DNA of 64,000 nt from Urechis unicinctus (GCA_034190875.2 CM067344.1:71927309-71991308); one strand, 5' to 3'. Positions 18,988-29,512 are shown, counted from the stretch's first letter. Numbers and translations: made by a program. Notes: generated from the sequence alone by a model not told the origin.

Positions 18988-19345
18988 ATTTACCCCGCCA
19001 TGTCAACTACCCCAGCGGCTTCGTTTGTAAACACCGATCTCGCTTCCAAAAAAAGGCAAGCACTGGGTCGCTATTTTCATTGATCATAATGAACGAGGCG
19101 AATATTTTGATTCTTATGGACTACCTCCTATTCATAACGTATTTGTGAAGTACATGAACAAACATTGTGTGAGCTGGACTTCTAAGCCATTACATGACTT
19201 CAATTCCAATACTTGTGGACTTTATTGTTTGTATTATTTAAAGAGACGATGTCGTGGAATAAGTTTGAACCAATTGCTGGATGTATTTACCGACGATTAT
19301 TCAACCAACGATAAGCTGGTGACATGTTTAATTCAAGGCAAATAA
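18905..19345 (+). pseudogene. Adenain-like cysteine protease, frameshifted
   Basis: A start at ATG 18905 (MDTRQLHELLQKDTF) overlaps the capsid tail in another frame. The catalytic part runs in frame from about 19055 to the TAA ending at 19345. His is in GKHWVAIF, Asp in EYFDSYGLPP and Cys in NSNTCGLYCLYY, the order of the adenovirus-type maturation proteases that cut capsid and core precursors. At least one shift separates the N-terminal part from the catalytic part; a run of seven A at 19048-19054 is the likely site. The 3' end has AATAAA directly at the stop. It is tail to tail with the polymerase. Confidence 0.82.
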
Positions 19346-19508
19346 ACAACGCGTGTTGAAAATATACGATGTTTTTTATTCTTAGTTTCTCACACAGCAT
19401 TTAAACATCAATTTCTTACAGAGCGCACATCCATCGATTACATAATACCTTAACTTCAATTTATAGCATAATAACACATATCAATTTCTTAAATAGCATA
19501 TTAACGTA

Positions 19509-20355
19509 TCACACATCTAACAGTTTAGTGCTTACACCATCTGCACTCACAATTCTCTTGGGGTAAAAATAACTTAATCCATCTCTAATGTGCGTATACG
19601 AATACATTGTGTTATTGTTAACGCGAAAGCCACGGTTCACACCGCGACCCGATTTTTGTTCTCTCAGCACATTCATATATTTCTCCTTGTTCAGGTCGTT
19701 TTGACGCTTATTGAGTCCTTTACACGAGGTTTTATCCGTAGTTCCATAACAGTAATAGGTTTTACTGCACAGTCCGATAAAACCATCTCCACTCCACTCC
19801 TCTTTAAATAACCCCGGGGTACGTTTATCATATTTTTGGCGGGTCACACAGCACGGTTGAGGTACCCACGGGGTTCCGTTCGTTTTACACTGTATAAAGT
19901 CGTTGTTGTGATCATCACACGCTACAGCTGGCAACCACTGAGGGTAATCTCGGTAAAATTGTTCTTTCATGTTGGGTTTGATGACATCTGTTAGATGACT
20001 ACTACTAAGGGCGATATAACTACTATCAGTGTCCATCTGTACATAGGCAAAATCAGATCTCGCGACATACTTGTCAATAAAATCATAGTAAAATTCAAGC
20101 ATTCTTAATTTGGCGTATTGATAAACAAAATAGCCTATTTGTTGGGGTAAGTTGAGATTTATGAAGGTTTTGGCCATGTCGATTTCAAACAGGTTGGGGG
20201 TTAATTCGTTCAAGGCTATGAATCTTTTGTCGTTGATCAATTTCTGACCCTCTCGGTAGTCGGCGTATCTGACATCACGGTGTTTAGTTTTATCCGTGAC
20301 GCATTTACCTACAAACATAGACAAATTAGTATAAATCAACAACACTTGACGGGTA

Positions 20356-20453
<98 letters not shown>

Positions 20454-23400
20454 CTTTTTTCAAATCATAAATTTGAAATAAATTTGAAAATAACAATTAA
20501 ATAAATATATTTTACAATAATACATTTTGGTATGTTTACCATAGGCCGAATTTCCAAGTAGCTTAAAAGTTTCGGCTATAACGGTCTGACTCGGGTCGAC
20601 ATCACCCCCACGTCTACACACAAACAAGAACATTATCAAAAATAAAATACAACGCTTGAAAGAGTATAACATATAACTCCATTCGTGTATTCGTACATAC
20701 CTGGCGTCTGATACGGTCTCGGCAAATCGTTTGAAACAGGCTGTGGGTTCGTACTCCAGTGTTTGGTATATTTTTGTGATCACCAGACCATGTTCCAAGT
20801 ACCATTTCAGTAGTGGGCTAGCAAGCAATATTTTCACACCTTTGTAGCTCCCTATCAACGTCCGCCATTCCGTCTATATGAAAATAAATAATAAAAATCG
20901 TTATGACATCATAATGATCGCAACAAAATTCCTTATGATCCCCACGCCCCTTGTCACCTTGTGTACTCACTTTCACAATGTCCCGTTGTTCAGCATAGTC
21001 TCGCATAAAGGGTCCGATTTCATCTCGGGTCAGTTCAATGTTTTTGAATATAGGGGTCATCTCACTAAAATAGTCTTTAAGAGTTCTGGTACGTGTATAT
21101 CTACTTCAGCCATTCCAAAAAAGGTTCCGTCACGTATATTGGCTATGAGCTGTTTTTCCGTCAAAGGGGCTCGTGGTGGTTGAGGTCGACTGTACGTGAA
21201 CGGTTTGATGTGAGGGTCTGTTTTCTGTTTTTTCGTCCATTCACAACCCCATTCAACTACGACATTATAGCCTAATCCTCTCAAATACTGGGTATTTCTT
21301 TCTGTTTCGGCATATAAATCACTCATTAGTTTTCCATTGATGGGGCTATGGGTCAATTTCAGACACGGACAACCATGCCATACACATCCGTGAAACTGAT
21401 ATACTGTTTGCGTTTCTTTGCACCAACCGTCTACGGGTAATCGCCGGGCACCTATTCTTTTTTCCCCTCTGTTTAGACGGTGTTGTATTTGATTTTGTGA
21501 GCTGTGTGCTATCCAAGCCAACCATTCGTCCGCTATTCCGCCTTTTCGGGTCTGAATTGGTTTAAAATCAGGCGCGTGACGTCGGGTTGGAAAGTTGGCT
21601 GGCATGGGTTGAGACAAGGCCCACAGATACAAGGCATTGGCATCATAACCCACGATTCCTTCACACAACTTCGCTTCATTTCCGTTCTGTTCACGCCTGA
21701 TGTAAGTTTTTTCTTTTTTTTTGGTAACGATGAAAGATGATTGAGGGTCCGCCCACTATTCCATTTTTTTTTATCAACCAATAGATGTCGTTGTTTTTTC
21801 GTCAGGTAAGGTAAAATAATCTTCCAAGTCTTGAAATAAATATCGCATGGTTAATCCGGGCACTGATATTCCATCCTTCAACATATCTATACCTCTCTCA
21901 CTGTAAAAACGACTCTGTTTCTCTAGGTTTCCAGAAACGGTTCGACATCTAAATTGTTGTAATATATCAAAAAGTCTTTAAAAGTCTGCATATGACCTGC
22001 TTCCCACGCTTCTTGACATTCAGCGTATTGGTCTGCTGTAATGTTTTCTTGTTTTAACGCACTGTAAAAAGCTGCATGGGGTGGTAATTCTGTGTTGTTC
22101 AAACGATCGAGTGTCACCCATTCATACGGGAAATATCCCTTTTCTGTTCGCATTGAAAGGCTCGTAGGTATTTGTCGTATGTATATCCAGGTGCAATAAA
22201 GTTGGTGATATCCAAAAACCGTACATGGTCCGTTTCAATGCACATGAATGAGTTATTTCGTTTGATGGTATACTTGATTGATGAATGTTCTTGCAGGTAA
22301 GTTGTCAACGGTATTTTCACAACGTTGAGGTCATAATTCGATGAGTTGAATCCGACTAACGGTAATACATGTAAATAGTTGTCGAATTTGTTCTGTAATT
22401 TCTGCAATGGATGTTCTCCCTTGACGACCGGGTCCAGTTGATACGCTTCATTGATTTTCTCTTGTAACTGGGCTAGGGCAGCTTCGTATTGAACAAGCAT
22501 CAGTAGATAGGCGGCGTTTGATATCTCCTCTATATACATCATCATCCTGTCAATCAATGTTTGTGCGTTTCCTTCCGTTACAAAGCATTTTGGTTCTGTA
22601 TAATCAGGTACATTGCTGCATACACTCACTGATAACGGTACGTGTTTTTGGTCCCAGGTGACTTTGGGTGAATTGACGGGTAGGTTGTCTTCTCCAAAAT
22701 AACTTTCAAAATCATAGGTGGCTCTGTAAGGGTAAATACCGTCTTCTATTTCGATTCCTTCGTCCCGTAACGCTTCAAAGATAGTGGGTGGTAGATGAAA
22801 AAAACACCGACTGGGTACTTGTATTTCGTTTCCACAGTACATTTGTTTTCGTGGCGATGTAGTTTTTTTCTCACTTTTCCACAGCTTCTGACAGGTACCA
22901 CAAATATATGATTTGCTATAAAGGTCAAAGTTTTTTTTATGTAACTAAAGTGATTTTCGTGCAGGTTCAATTTCAAGGTCGAGGCGAATTTTGTACGCGC
23001 TTGACCAAAGTAGCTACTGAAAACACATATAACAAAACGATCACATCTCATATTTCCATTTCGATATCAAATGATTACATCGTTTATGTTGTTTACTTCT
23101 GTTTAATCACTACAAGACACACTTACTTGATTCTCGTCTAGCGTATACACGGTGACATTCACTTTGAATTGTTTTGCTAGTCTTTTCGACATCTTCAAGA
23201 GGTACACCCGCAAATGTTTTTTTTCTTTTGTTTTGGGTAAGCAGTCTTTAACAATGTTTTTGCTGCATTCTCTAGACTCGTGAATTTCGCTCCTCTGTGT
23301 AAGGCCAGTGCCCTGAAAAAGCACAATCGGTCTTGATACGGTTTACCCGTTTTTAGACTTCGCTCTAACAAGTTGATGGCTCTGTTTGTTTACAGGTGTT

Positions 23401-24273
23401 CCGGCATAATGGGTGGTGGGTAGCCGATCACGTGATCTTCGATTGGGTTCACAAAGATGGTCAAATTAGTCACTTCCTCTACACTCCATTTCGAATCCGG
23501 TCGTTGGTTCTGGGCGTAGGTTAAAATGTCTGTTTGTGTTATTTCATCTATAGCCCTGTCAAAATCATCGACATTCCGTACGACTAGAGGGGTTGGTAGC
23601 ATTCGATGGTTATTGACGGACGAGTGAAAGTACCGCAATTCATCTGTTTCTTTGTGACGTAATAAGAATCCATAACTCTCGTTGATTTTAAAGGCTGAAT
23701 CGCATTCCTCAAATATATACTGGTTGAGGTTGGGCACATCTTCTGATAAACTATAATTGTAAACAGTTTGCAGCTTTCCAAATCGCGTATGAGTCCGTAT
23801 AGCTCTTTCATTCGCAGCCAAGACAGCTTCTGTCGACATAATCATCGATAATCTGTCAATATAAAGATTTCCGTCATTCCTCAATTCTACCGGTAATAGA
23901 CCTATCCTGTAATAGACCTACCCTTAGCGTTGTCGACTGCAGCGCCATTTCCAGTTTGTGTCGGGGGTGTGTGTTGAGCGTTGTTTAACAAATCCAGTGC
24001 TGCATTGACCTGTTCGATTGCATAAGTGTCCATGGCGGCGTGCAAAATATCTTCGTCTCCCGTCAACACTGAAACACACACGCGTAACAAAAATAAATAA
24101 ATAAATAAATGACGTATACGTGGTAATTCTATAATTCAGATATAGAAAATAAAATCATACTCACTGCTTTCCATCTCGATTTGTTCTACCGCTTTTAACA
24201 AGTCCGCATCGCTCATCGGTCTACTGCGTTTGTTCACATCATTGATAGCACCGAGCTGTCTCTTCTCAGCCAT
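19509..24273 (-). pseudogene. Protein-primed family B DNA polymerase with introns and several frame breaks
   Basis: The start is ATG 24273 behind a TATA box in the right terminal repeat. Clear introns are 24164-24069, 23126-23017, 20970-20874, 20700-20614 and 20539-20309; another is likely near 21780-21690. Motifs in order: YDFESYF (exonuclease), a Cys/His-rich FHGCVWHGCPC, GYDANALYLWALSQPMP (motif A), KLLGNSAYG|K (motif B, split by an intron) and YVQMDTDSSYIAL (motif C), all with canonical acidic residues. It would replicate the element from a protein primer. Damage includes a 17-bp tandem duplication near 23890-23920, a stop at 23390-23392, and shifts near 23217-23224, 22929-22936, 22145 and 21930, several in homopolymers. 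Its first 33 residues match the 10769 protein. Confidence 0.88.
20354..20451. repeat. (AT)n microsatellite inside a polymerase intron
   Basis: An uninterrupted AT dinucleotide run of about 97 bases lies within the intron 20539-20309 of the minus-strand polymerase. It makes this intron more than twice as long as the others. Confidence 0.95.
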
Positions 24274-24305
24274 GGTTATAACTGAACTCAAATCATCCTA
24301 GCCTG

Positions 24306-24313
24306 TTTATATA
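24306..24313 (-). promoter_or_regulatory. TATA box of the polymerase gene
   Basis: TATATAAA on the minus strand lies 33 bp upstream of ATG 24273, a mirror image of the arrangement at 10729-10771. Confidence 0.65.
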
Positions 24314-24330
24314 CACCCTCATCACTTCAC

Positions 24331-24591
24331 TTAGCTTAGCTCAGCAAACCATGACGATATATCCGAAGACATAGTGAAATCACTTTCCAAAAATAGAATG
24401 ACCTCATCCAAATAGCGCGCCTCCATGAGGTCGAAGGTCACCAAAACAATAAACAACTCAGGACATAGCCCCCAAATGAACTCACTCGAATACCGTACAT
24501 CGCGTGAGCCTGCTAAGGTCACCAAAAGGTGAAAGAAATATCCGGAAGCGATCGTCAGCGAAAAATATATTACGCAATCCACTTCGTCCAT
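24331..24591 (-). CDS. Terminal-repeat ORF, right copy (intact)
   Basis: The 86-codon frame starts MDEVDCVIYFSLTIASGYFF and ends SSDISSWFAELS. It overlaps the terminal repeat completely and reads inward like the genes behind it. Two hydrophobic patches (YFSLTIASGYFFHLLVTLA and ELFIVLVTF) suggest membrane association. The left copy is frameshifted. Whether it is expressed is unknown. Confidence 0.4.
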   Translation of the reverse strand: MDEVDCVIYFSLTIASGYFFHLLVTLAGSRDVRYSSEFIWGLCPELFIVLVTFDLMEARYLDEVILFLESDFTMSSDISSWFAELS

Positions 24592-24639
24592 CGTTCGACG
24601 TCAAAAAAGGGGGATGAAGGGGTACATCTTTTTACTACT

Positions 24640-24645
24640 ATCGAG
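24640..24645. repeat. Right target-site duplication of the inner element
   Basis: ATCGAG matches 10422-10427 exactly and forms two codons of the interrupted outer gene. Confidence 0.95.
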
Positions 24646-24859
24646 CAGCTTCAATCTGCTCAGGCAGCATGGGCCAAGAAGCGAAATGAGCGCTTAGACT
24701 TCATCAATGAGCAACTCCACCACCAGGGACAAACTGAACTCTGAGCCGCAGCTTTCAGACTTCTACGAGCCCTCAGATGGTCAAAAAGGGCGTGAGGTGG
24801 CGTTCATCATAGTGGGTATGGCTGCGACTGGGCTGGTTGCATACAGGCTTGCTATGTAG
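24640..24859 (+). pseudogene. 3' part of the membrane-protein gene split by the inner Polinton
   Basis: The frame resumes with a charged helix (LQSAQAAWAKKRNERLDFIN) and reaches TGA near 24741-24743. A second frame overlaps from 24743 (EPQLSDFYEPSDGQKGREV) and ends with a membrane helix (VAFIIVGMAATGLVAYRLAM) and TAG at 24857-24859. A shift or small deletion therefore also damaged the gene near 24740, apart from the insertion. The combination of helix and membrane tail recurs in uncharacterised companions of this element type. Confidence 0.65.
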
Positions 24860-24890
24860 GTCATTTTGGAGACTCGGGCTTTAACTTTGT

Positions 24891-25859
24891 ATGGATCGTC
24901 GCATGCAAAAGATCTACTATAGTCCTAATGGCTACTGGAAAGGCATTACAGCTATCAAGAAGCTTGCAACGGAAGCAAGGGTTTCTGAGGAAGTTGCCAG
25001 GGGGTGGCTAACAAAGCAAGCTATATGGCAAATCTACCTGCCAGTGCCCAAACACATTCCCAGACCAAAGTTTGATGTCCCTGTCCCTAACGACGTGCAC
25101 CAAGCCAATCTCTTATTTTTTCCTCATGACGTTGTGAAGCGCCGAACTTACTAGTATGCCATAACTGTGGTGGATGTGGCCTCACGCTACAAGGCGGCCG
25201 AGCCATTGACTACAAGGAAGGCTAAAGAGGTCGCAGGTGCACTCAAAAGAATATACAAGCGAGGACCACTGGTGTGGCCTAAACTACTTCAGGTGGACCC
25301 CGGGCGGGAGTTTATGGGAGCAGTGAATCAGCTGTTAGTAAAACATGGAGTATCAGTCAGACGTGGCCGTATGAATATCCATCAAGACCAGGGTATAGTG
25401 GAGCGCTTTAACCAAAAACTTGCTGAATGACTCTTTGGACACCAGTATGCCATAGAGTTAAGGGGTACTGGAAAACGATCCACTGAGTGGGTCTCTCGAC
25501 TGCAGGCTGTAACCGGTTGACTGGGAAAAACCTAAGGATGTTATAAAGGCAAAACGAGTTGCACACAAGCCCTCTGCAGTCGTACCAGGGCGCCGCTGGG
25601 GGTCAAAGAGCAAAAGCTTCCTTCTGATGTTGGCGTTTGCTACCTCTACCAGCCTGGTGAGGCAGAGCAAGACCGCCGGCAGCGGGCCACTGACCCTGTG
25701 TGGTCAATCAATGTTTACCGGGTTGGACGCTCTGTCACTAAACCTGGTGAGCCTGTACTATACTATTTGTTGGATGGACCGCTCGGTGGCTTTGTGAAGG
25801 AGGAGCTGCTTGTGGTACCGTCCGATACCCAGCTGCCACCAGACGGTATTACCAATTAG
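24891..25859 (+). pseudogene. Integrase of the outer element, catalytic Asp lost and several stops
   Basis: ATG 24891 starts MDRRMQKIYYSPNGYWKG. The first frame stops at TAG 25152-25154. The core continues VDVASRYKAAEPLTTRKAKE with LLQVDPGREFMG (second catalytic Asp) and QGIVERFNQKLAE (catalytic Glu), then meets TGA at 25428-25430. The C-terminal part (GEPVLYYLLDGPLGGFVKEE) is readable to TAG 25857-25859. At the first catalytic position the sequence reads HQANLLFFP: the expected Asp is Asn (AAT). This retroviral-type integrase differs clearly from the inner element's and has no visible chromodomain. It would be inactive. Confidence 0.8.
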
Positions 25860-25880
25860 ATAAAAGAAAGGTCGGCAATA

Positions 25881-26463
25881 ATGGCAGCAACTGGAAAGTG
25901 TCCCTGAATTCTACTTGGGAAGAGACCCCTGTGGTAGTCCCTGTAGGTTTGGCTTTTGTGCAATGCACAGGTTTAAGATTAAGCAGGGGATCGTAAATCG
26001 GTTTTGTGCAGAGTGCCAGAAGGGCATCAGAAATAACCTAAAATTATGTATGGGATGTGGATACGAAAGGGTTAACCACAAGTGCCTTCGTGAGAAGTGG
26101 AAGCTTGAGGGCAGTGAACCTAGTCTCAGGAAGGCCCGGGTAGCGACTCATGTTGAGACTGAGGAAGGCGTACCTTCTCGGACCAAGCCCCCACATCTGC
26201 CGGCTGCCCTGGTCACAGATGGTGGTGCCACACCCCCTCAGGCTAGCAAGACCACTCGGCTCAGGAAGGCCACCCCCAGTCTCACTATAGCCGGCATATG
26301 TGAGAAGGTGGATGACCTCCTGATCACGGAGGGCGAGGGAGAGGTGTCCAGCAGTGATGCGGGAATCAGTGGCCAGTCGGAGGTGGAAGGTGTGGATACT
26401 CCCACGGTTGAATACTATACGCCGGGTGGGAGCATGTTCATCCCATGGCGGAACCGCTTCTGA
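25881..26463 (+). pseudogene. Cys-rich zinc-binding protein of the outer element, frame shifted near the start
   Basis: ATG 25881 begins a frame with TGTCCC that stops after nine codons. One base away, a long frame continues to the TGA at 26461-26463. It has C-x4-C-x4-C near the N-terminus (CGSPCRFGFC), then CAECQKGIRNNLKLCMGCGY, a treble-clef or zinc-ribbon pattern, followed by a long low-complexity acidic and serine-rich C-terminus. Nucleic-acid binding is plausible; no precise family is recognised. The end converges with the polymerase C-terminus on the minus strand, overlapping by about 45 bp. Confidence 0.55.
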
Positions 26464-29301
26464 TCAAACAGCGATTCAAGGTATTGGGCGTGGCGCAGGT
26501 GTTTCTTAACCACAACCTTTTTTACGCCCTTTGCTTTTTTGATTTCCTCCTGGGTGGACATCAGGATGGAGTACATCTTTGGGCGCAGGCCTACATACTC
26601 CTTTGATGGGTACACCGCCGCACTCGTCCTTCATCTTTCCTAGAACCTTCTTGTTCTCCTTGCTGTGGAGCGGGTGGGCTGGGTTGTAGTTGCTGGTGTC
26701 GAATAGGTCACTGTCTTTTTTCATGTCGGCGTAGATGTCTGGTGTGCGGATCTCCAGAAGGAGGGAGTTGGTGTCGATGTAGAGTAGGTTGAGATCGCGG
26801 CCGTACTAGGGCTTCATGGTGTTGTAGTAGAAGTCGTACATGAGGTGCTTGGACAGGTCGAGGATACACATCCCCACGTAGACTCGGCGGTTGAGGACCA
26901 GGTGGGCCTTGTGGATGTGGATGGCGGCTAGGTCGTCGTCAAATATTTTCTGCCAGGCAAAGGAGGGGCTGGCGATGAGCTTCCTTATTTTGTTGCCGTC
27001 TGCAGTACGGACCAGCTTCACGTCAAACCGCTTGCGGAGGTTCTCCATGGTCATACCGAAGACAGAGTTGTTCATTAGTTTGTAGAGGTCCTTCTCAAAG
27101 TCACTGGTTGCGGCCTTGCGTAGTTCGGTATTCTTCCGGATGTATGGCTCCATCCAGGGGCTTTGGGTGAAGGATAGGGCACGGTGGATCTTGGTCAGCC
27201 TCATCCCCAGGGGCAGATGCAGTTTGAGGTTTCTGTAGTGAAGTACGTACTTCTCCTTGTTCCTCAGGTTCGGAACCAGCTTACCCCAGCTGTCCGGTGA
27301 ACTCGTACTTGGGAAGAAGGTTTTGCTGGTAGTCTGACAGCCACTCGCGTTTGGCGTGGTGCCGTCTGACTTCATGCTATGCCGTCCCTGAAGGCCTTTC
27401 TCGATGAAGCTGCTTTGGCTAAGTTCCAGCTCTGAGGCCTCGAGGGAGGCCAGGAGGAGGAACTGTGCGCTGTCTATGAAGCGAAGCTGTCCTAGGGATA
27501 GGGATATGTACTTCTCCATATTGTTGGGTATATAGTTGATGTCCCCCTCTACCTTGCTTGTGCCCTGCATTAGGAGATGGCAGTCATAGCCCCTCAGGTT
27601 ATGGAAGACCATGGGGATAGGGGTTGTCTTGGGACTCAGCCTAAGCTTTAGGTTGCAGGCGTTGTGGGCTGGCCCTCTCTACTTGCCGGTTATGTGGCAA
27701 TGTCACGGACCCAGTCGGTTCCGAGTGGTTTGCTGCAGACGTCGTGTCATTGGGTTGCGTCTTGTGGACTCTGTTGGCTAAGTCTCGGGTCATCCGCATG
27801 GGGACTGGCTTGGAGAGTACTGATTTGATCTTTTTCTCCTCTTGCTGTAAGGCCTTGAGGAACTTCTCCACGGCGTCGCTTCCCCTGCAGATGACTGGGG
27901 GTGAGGTCTTCACGTCGCATCGGACTACTATGTATGGTACCCGCAGCCCTGGGTTCCTGGGTCTTCTGGGTGTTGCAGCTTTTCTGGATTGAGGGCTGGT
28001 CCTGGGAGCTTTACTGTGAGCGCCTCGAAGTCTGCGTAGATGACGTAGGGGGCTGGAAGTTGCTTTTGCCAGTTCTGGAAGGTTAGGATGTTCTTTCCCT
28101 CCTCGGGCATGTCTACTCGCATGGCAGTCTGGCCTATGCCTGCACACTCGGGCTTGTGGGCCAGGAGCAGCTTTTCGGTTGTGTGCCCGTGAAGGCAGCA
28201 CTCGCAGAAGAACTTGCGGCCCTTGTGCTTTGTCTGGTTGTAGAGGAGGCGGTTCAGTTTTTTGATCCAGCTGTAATCTGGGTGTTGCTCCTTTCGATGA
28301 GCATGAGGTTTATGAAGTTGCCGGGGTGTTTGCTAATGCAGTGGACCATGACAGTTTTCCCGTCCCAGCCAAATACGTTCAGGCCTCTGTCCAGAGCGGT
28401 TTTCGATATTTCCGACGTGGGCGACTGGGGTTGGGTAGCACACGCCTGAGCCCTCTAGCTTATCCTTGAGCCATTGGATGTTGTACTTTGATGCCCGCTG
28501 TGGGTTCTGGGCAACTGGGTGGATGGCGCGTCGATGGACCATAGTATGCAATGGTCATCCCGTTCTGCACGTTTATGATGGCCCCCTTGTTTCCTACTGG
28601 TGGTGGTAGGGGGAGGTAGGAACCGCCATTGAGTGGTTGATACTTGGTGATGTCGAACCAGATGGTTTCTACTGCATCGAACATTCACCCAGAACCAAGG
28701 TTTACCCACTTCTCCAGCAACTCCTGGATTTGGGGCCGGCCGGGTCTATCGCGGAGTCAATGTCTTCTTTGCCTAGAACCGTTTGCTGCTTGGTTCGTAG
28801 GACTGGCTCTGTGTACTCAGTGACACCATCTTTGTCAGTCTTGTAGAGACTTACTTTGACTGCGAGCTGGATTTGAGGCAACCTAGCTGGTTCAGCTCCT
28901 CGGCCAGAACTTTACGAACCTGGGGTTGCACTCCTTTCTGGAAGGTAGGTCTGGGGCGTAGGGGTGAGTCTTGGGGACGTTCATGACCCAGCCTTGCAGT
29001 TGGTTGTTGATGGCCCGCTTGGTTCTCCTGAATTTGAGGCGGGGAGTGGGGACTGGTCTGAGGCTTGTTCGGGGAACTGGGACTGGCCTTACGAGGTGGA
29101 GTGGTTTCCTGGAGGCGGGCCTGGGGTGTGGGGCCAGTGCTTTTACCACTTCAGACCAGAGTCGGGGGGATGGAGTCGAGCGGAGGGGTTGGGTCACGGT
29201 CCACCATGGTTCTCAGTCTTGTACGTCCTGTCGAGAGCGTTTTTCTTTTCGAGTGCCGCAAGGGCGACCTTCGAGCGTGGGTAGGGCGTGGATTTCAGCA
29301 T
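26418..29301 (-). pseudogene. Family B DNA polymerase of the outer element, decayed and catalytically altered
   Basis: The start is probably ATG 29301 (MLKSTPYPRSKVALAALEKK). N-terminal and exonuclease parts are readable in pieces (APYVIYADFEALTVKLPGP near 28050, FHNLRGYDCHLLMQG near 27600). An internal deletion removes the region between the exonuclease domain and FIEKGLQG near 27400. Motif B is DLYKLMNNSVFGMTMEN. Motif C reads LLYIDTNSLLLEI, with Asn for the second aspartate of the usual DTDS. Stops and frame changes occur throughout. The family, with its FHNLRGYD and LMNNSVFG signatures, differs from the inner element's polymerase. Replication of the outer element by its own enzyme is no longer possible. 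Confidence 0.82.
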
Positions 29302-29512
29302 AGTCAGCTTGAACTTGTTTCGCGCATGTGTTGTGGGGCGTCATTACTATGATGTGCTGTTAGTCTAAAAGGGCGACAAATTACGAAAAAAGGAAGTCGT
29401 GGCCCCGGGGTCGGCTGCCCTAACTTAGTCTGTTGGAAATATGGTTGCTGACTGGTTGGATGACTCCCTGGTGCGACTCGTGGCCCCCTGCCCCCCGCGA
29501 CTCATTGCTACC

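Larger units (their letters stand above)
10428..24639. mobile_element. Inner Polinton/Maverick element (14.2 kb)
   Basis: Both ends start AGTAGTA and are inverted copies over about 340 bp (10428 to about 10771, and 24271-24639). Perfect 6-bp direct repeats, ATCGAG, flank them at 10422-10427 and 24640-24645, the duplication size typical of Polintons. Inside are the defining genes: protein-primed DNA polymerase B (-), chromodomain retroviral-type integrase (+), A32-like ATPase (+), adenain-like protease (+), major capsid (+), minor capsid twice (+), and X-like core protein (+), plus accessory genes at the left end. The preserved termini and nearly identical repeats suggest a recent insertion, although several genes have frame breaks. 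Confidence 0.95.
24271..24639 (-). repeat. Right terminal inverted repeat of the inner element
   Basis: It is the inverted partner of 10428-10771, starting at ACTACT 24634-24639 and running past the TATA box at 24306-24313 to the polymerase start codon. It retains about 30 bases that the left copy lacks. Confidence 0.9.

Noticed and set aside
20280-20504. Open frame rich in Tyr and Ile
   Set aside because: It is produced by the AT microsatellite inside a polymerase intron.
23907-23921. Possible 15-bp intron in the polymerase (GTAGGT...CAG)
   Set aside because: Too short to be spliced; a 17-bp tandem duplication explains it better.
28892-29352. Several overlapping plus-strand frames in the GC-rich polymerase region
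   Set aside because: They are opposite-strand shadows of the polymerase N-terminus, without domains.
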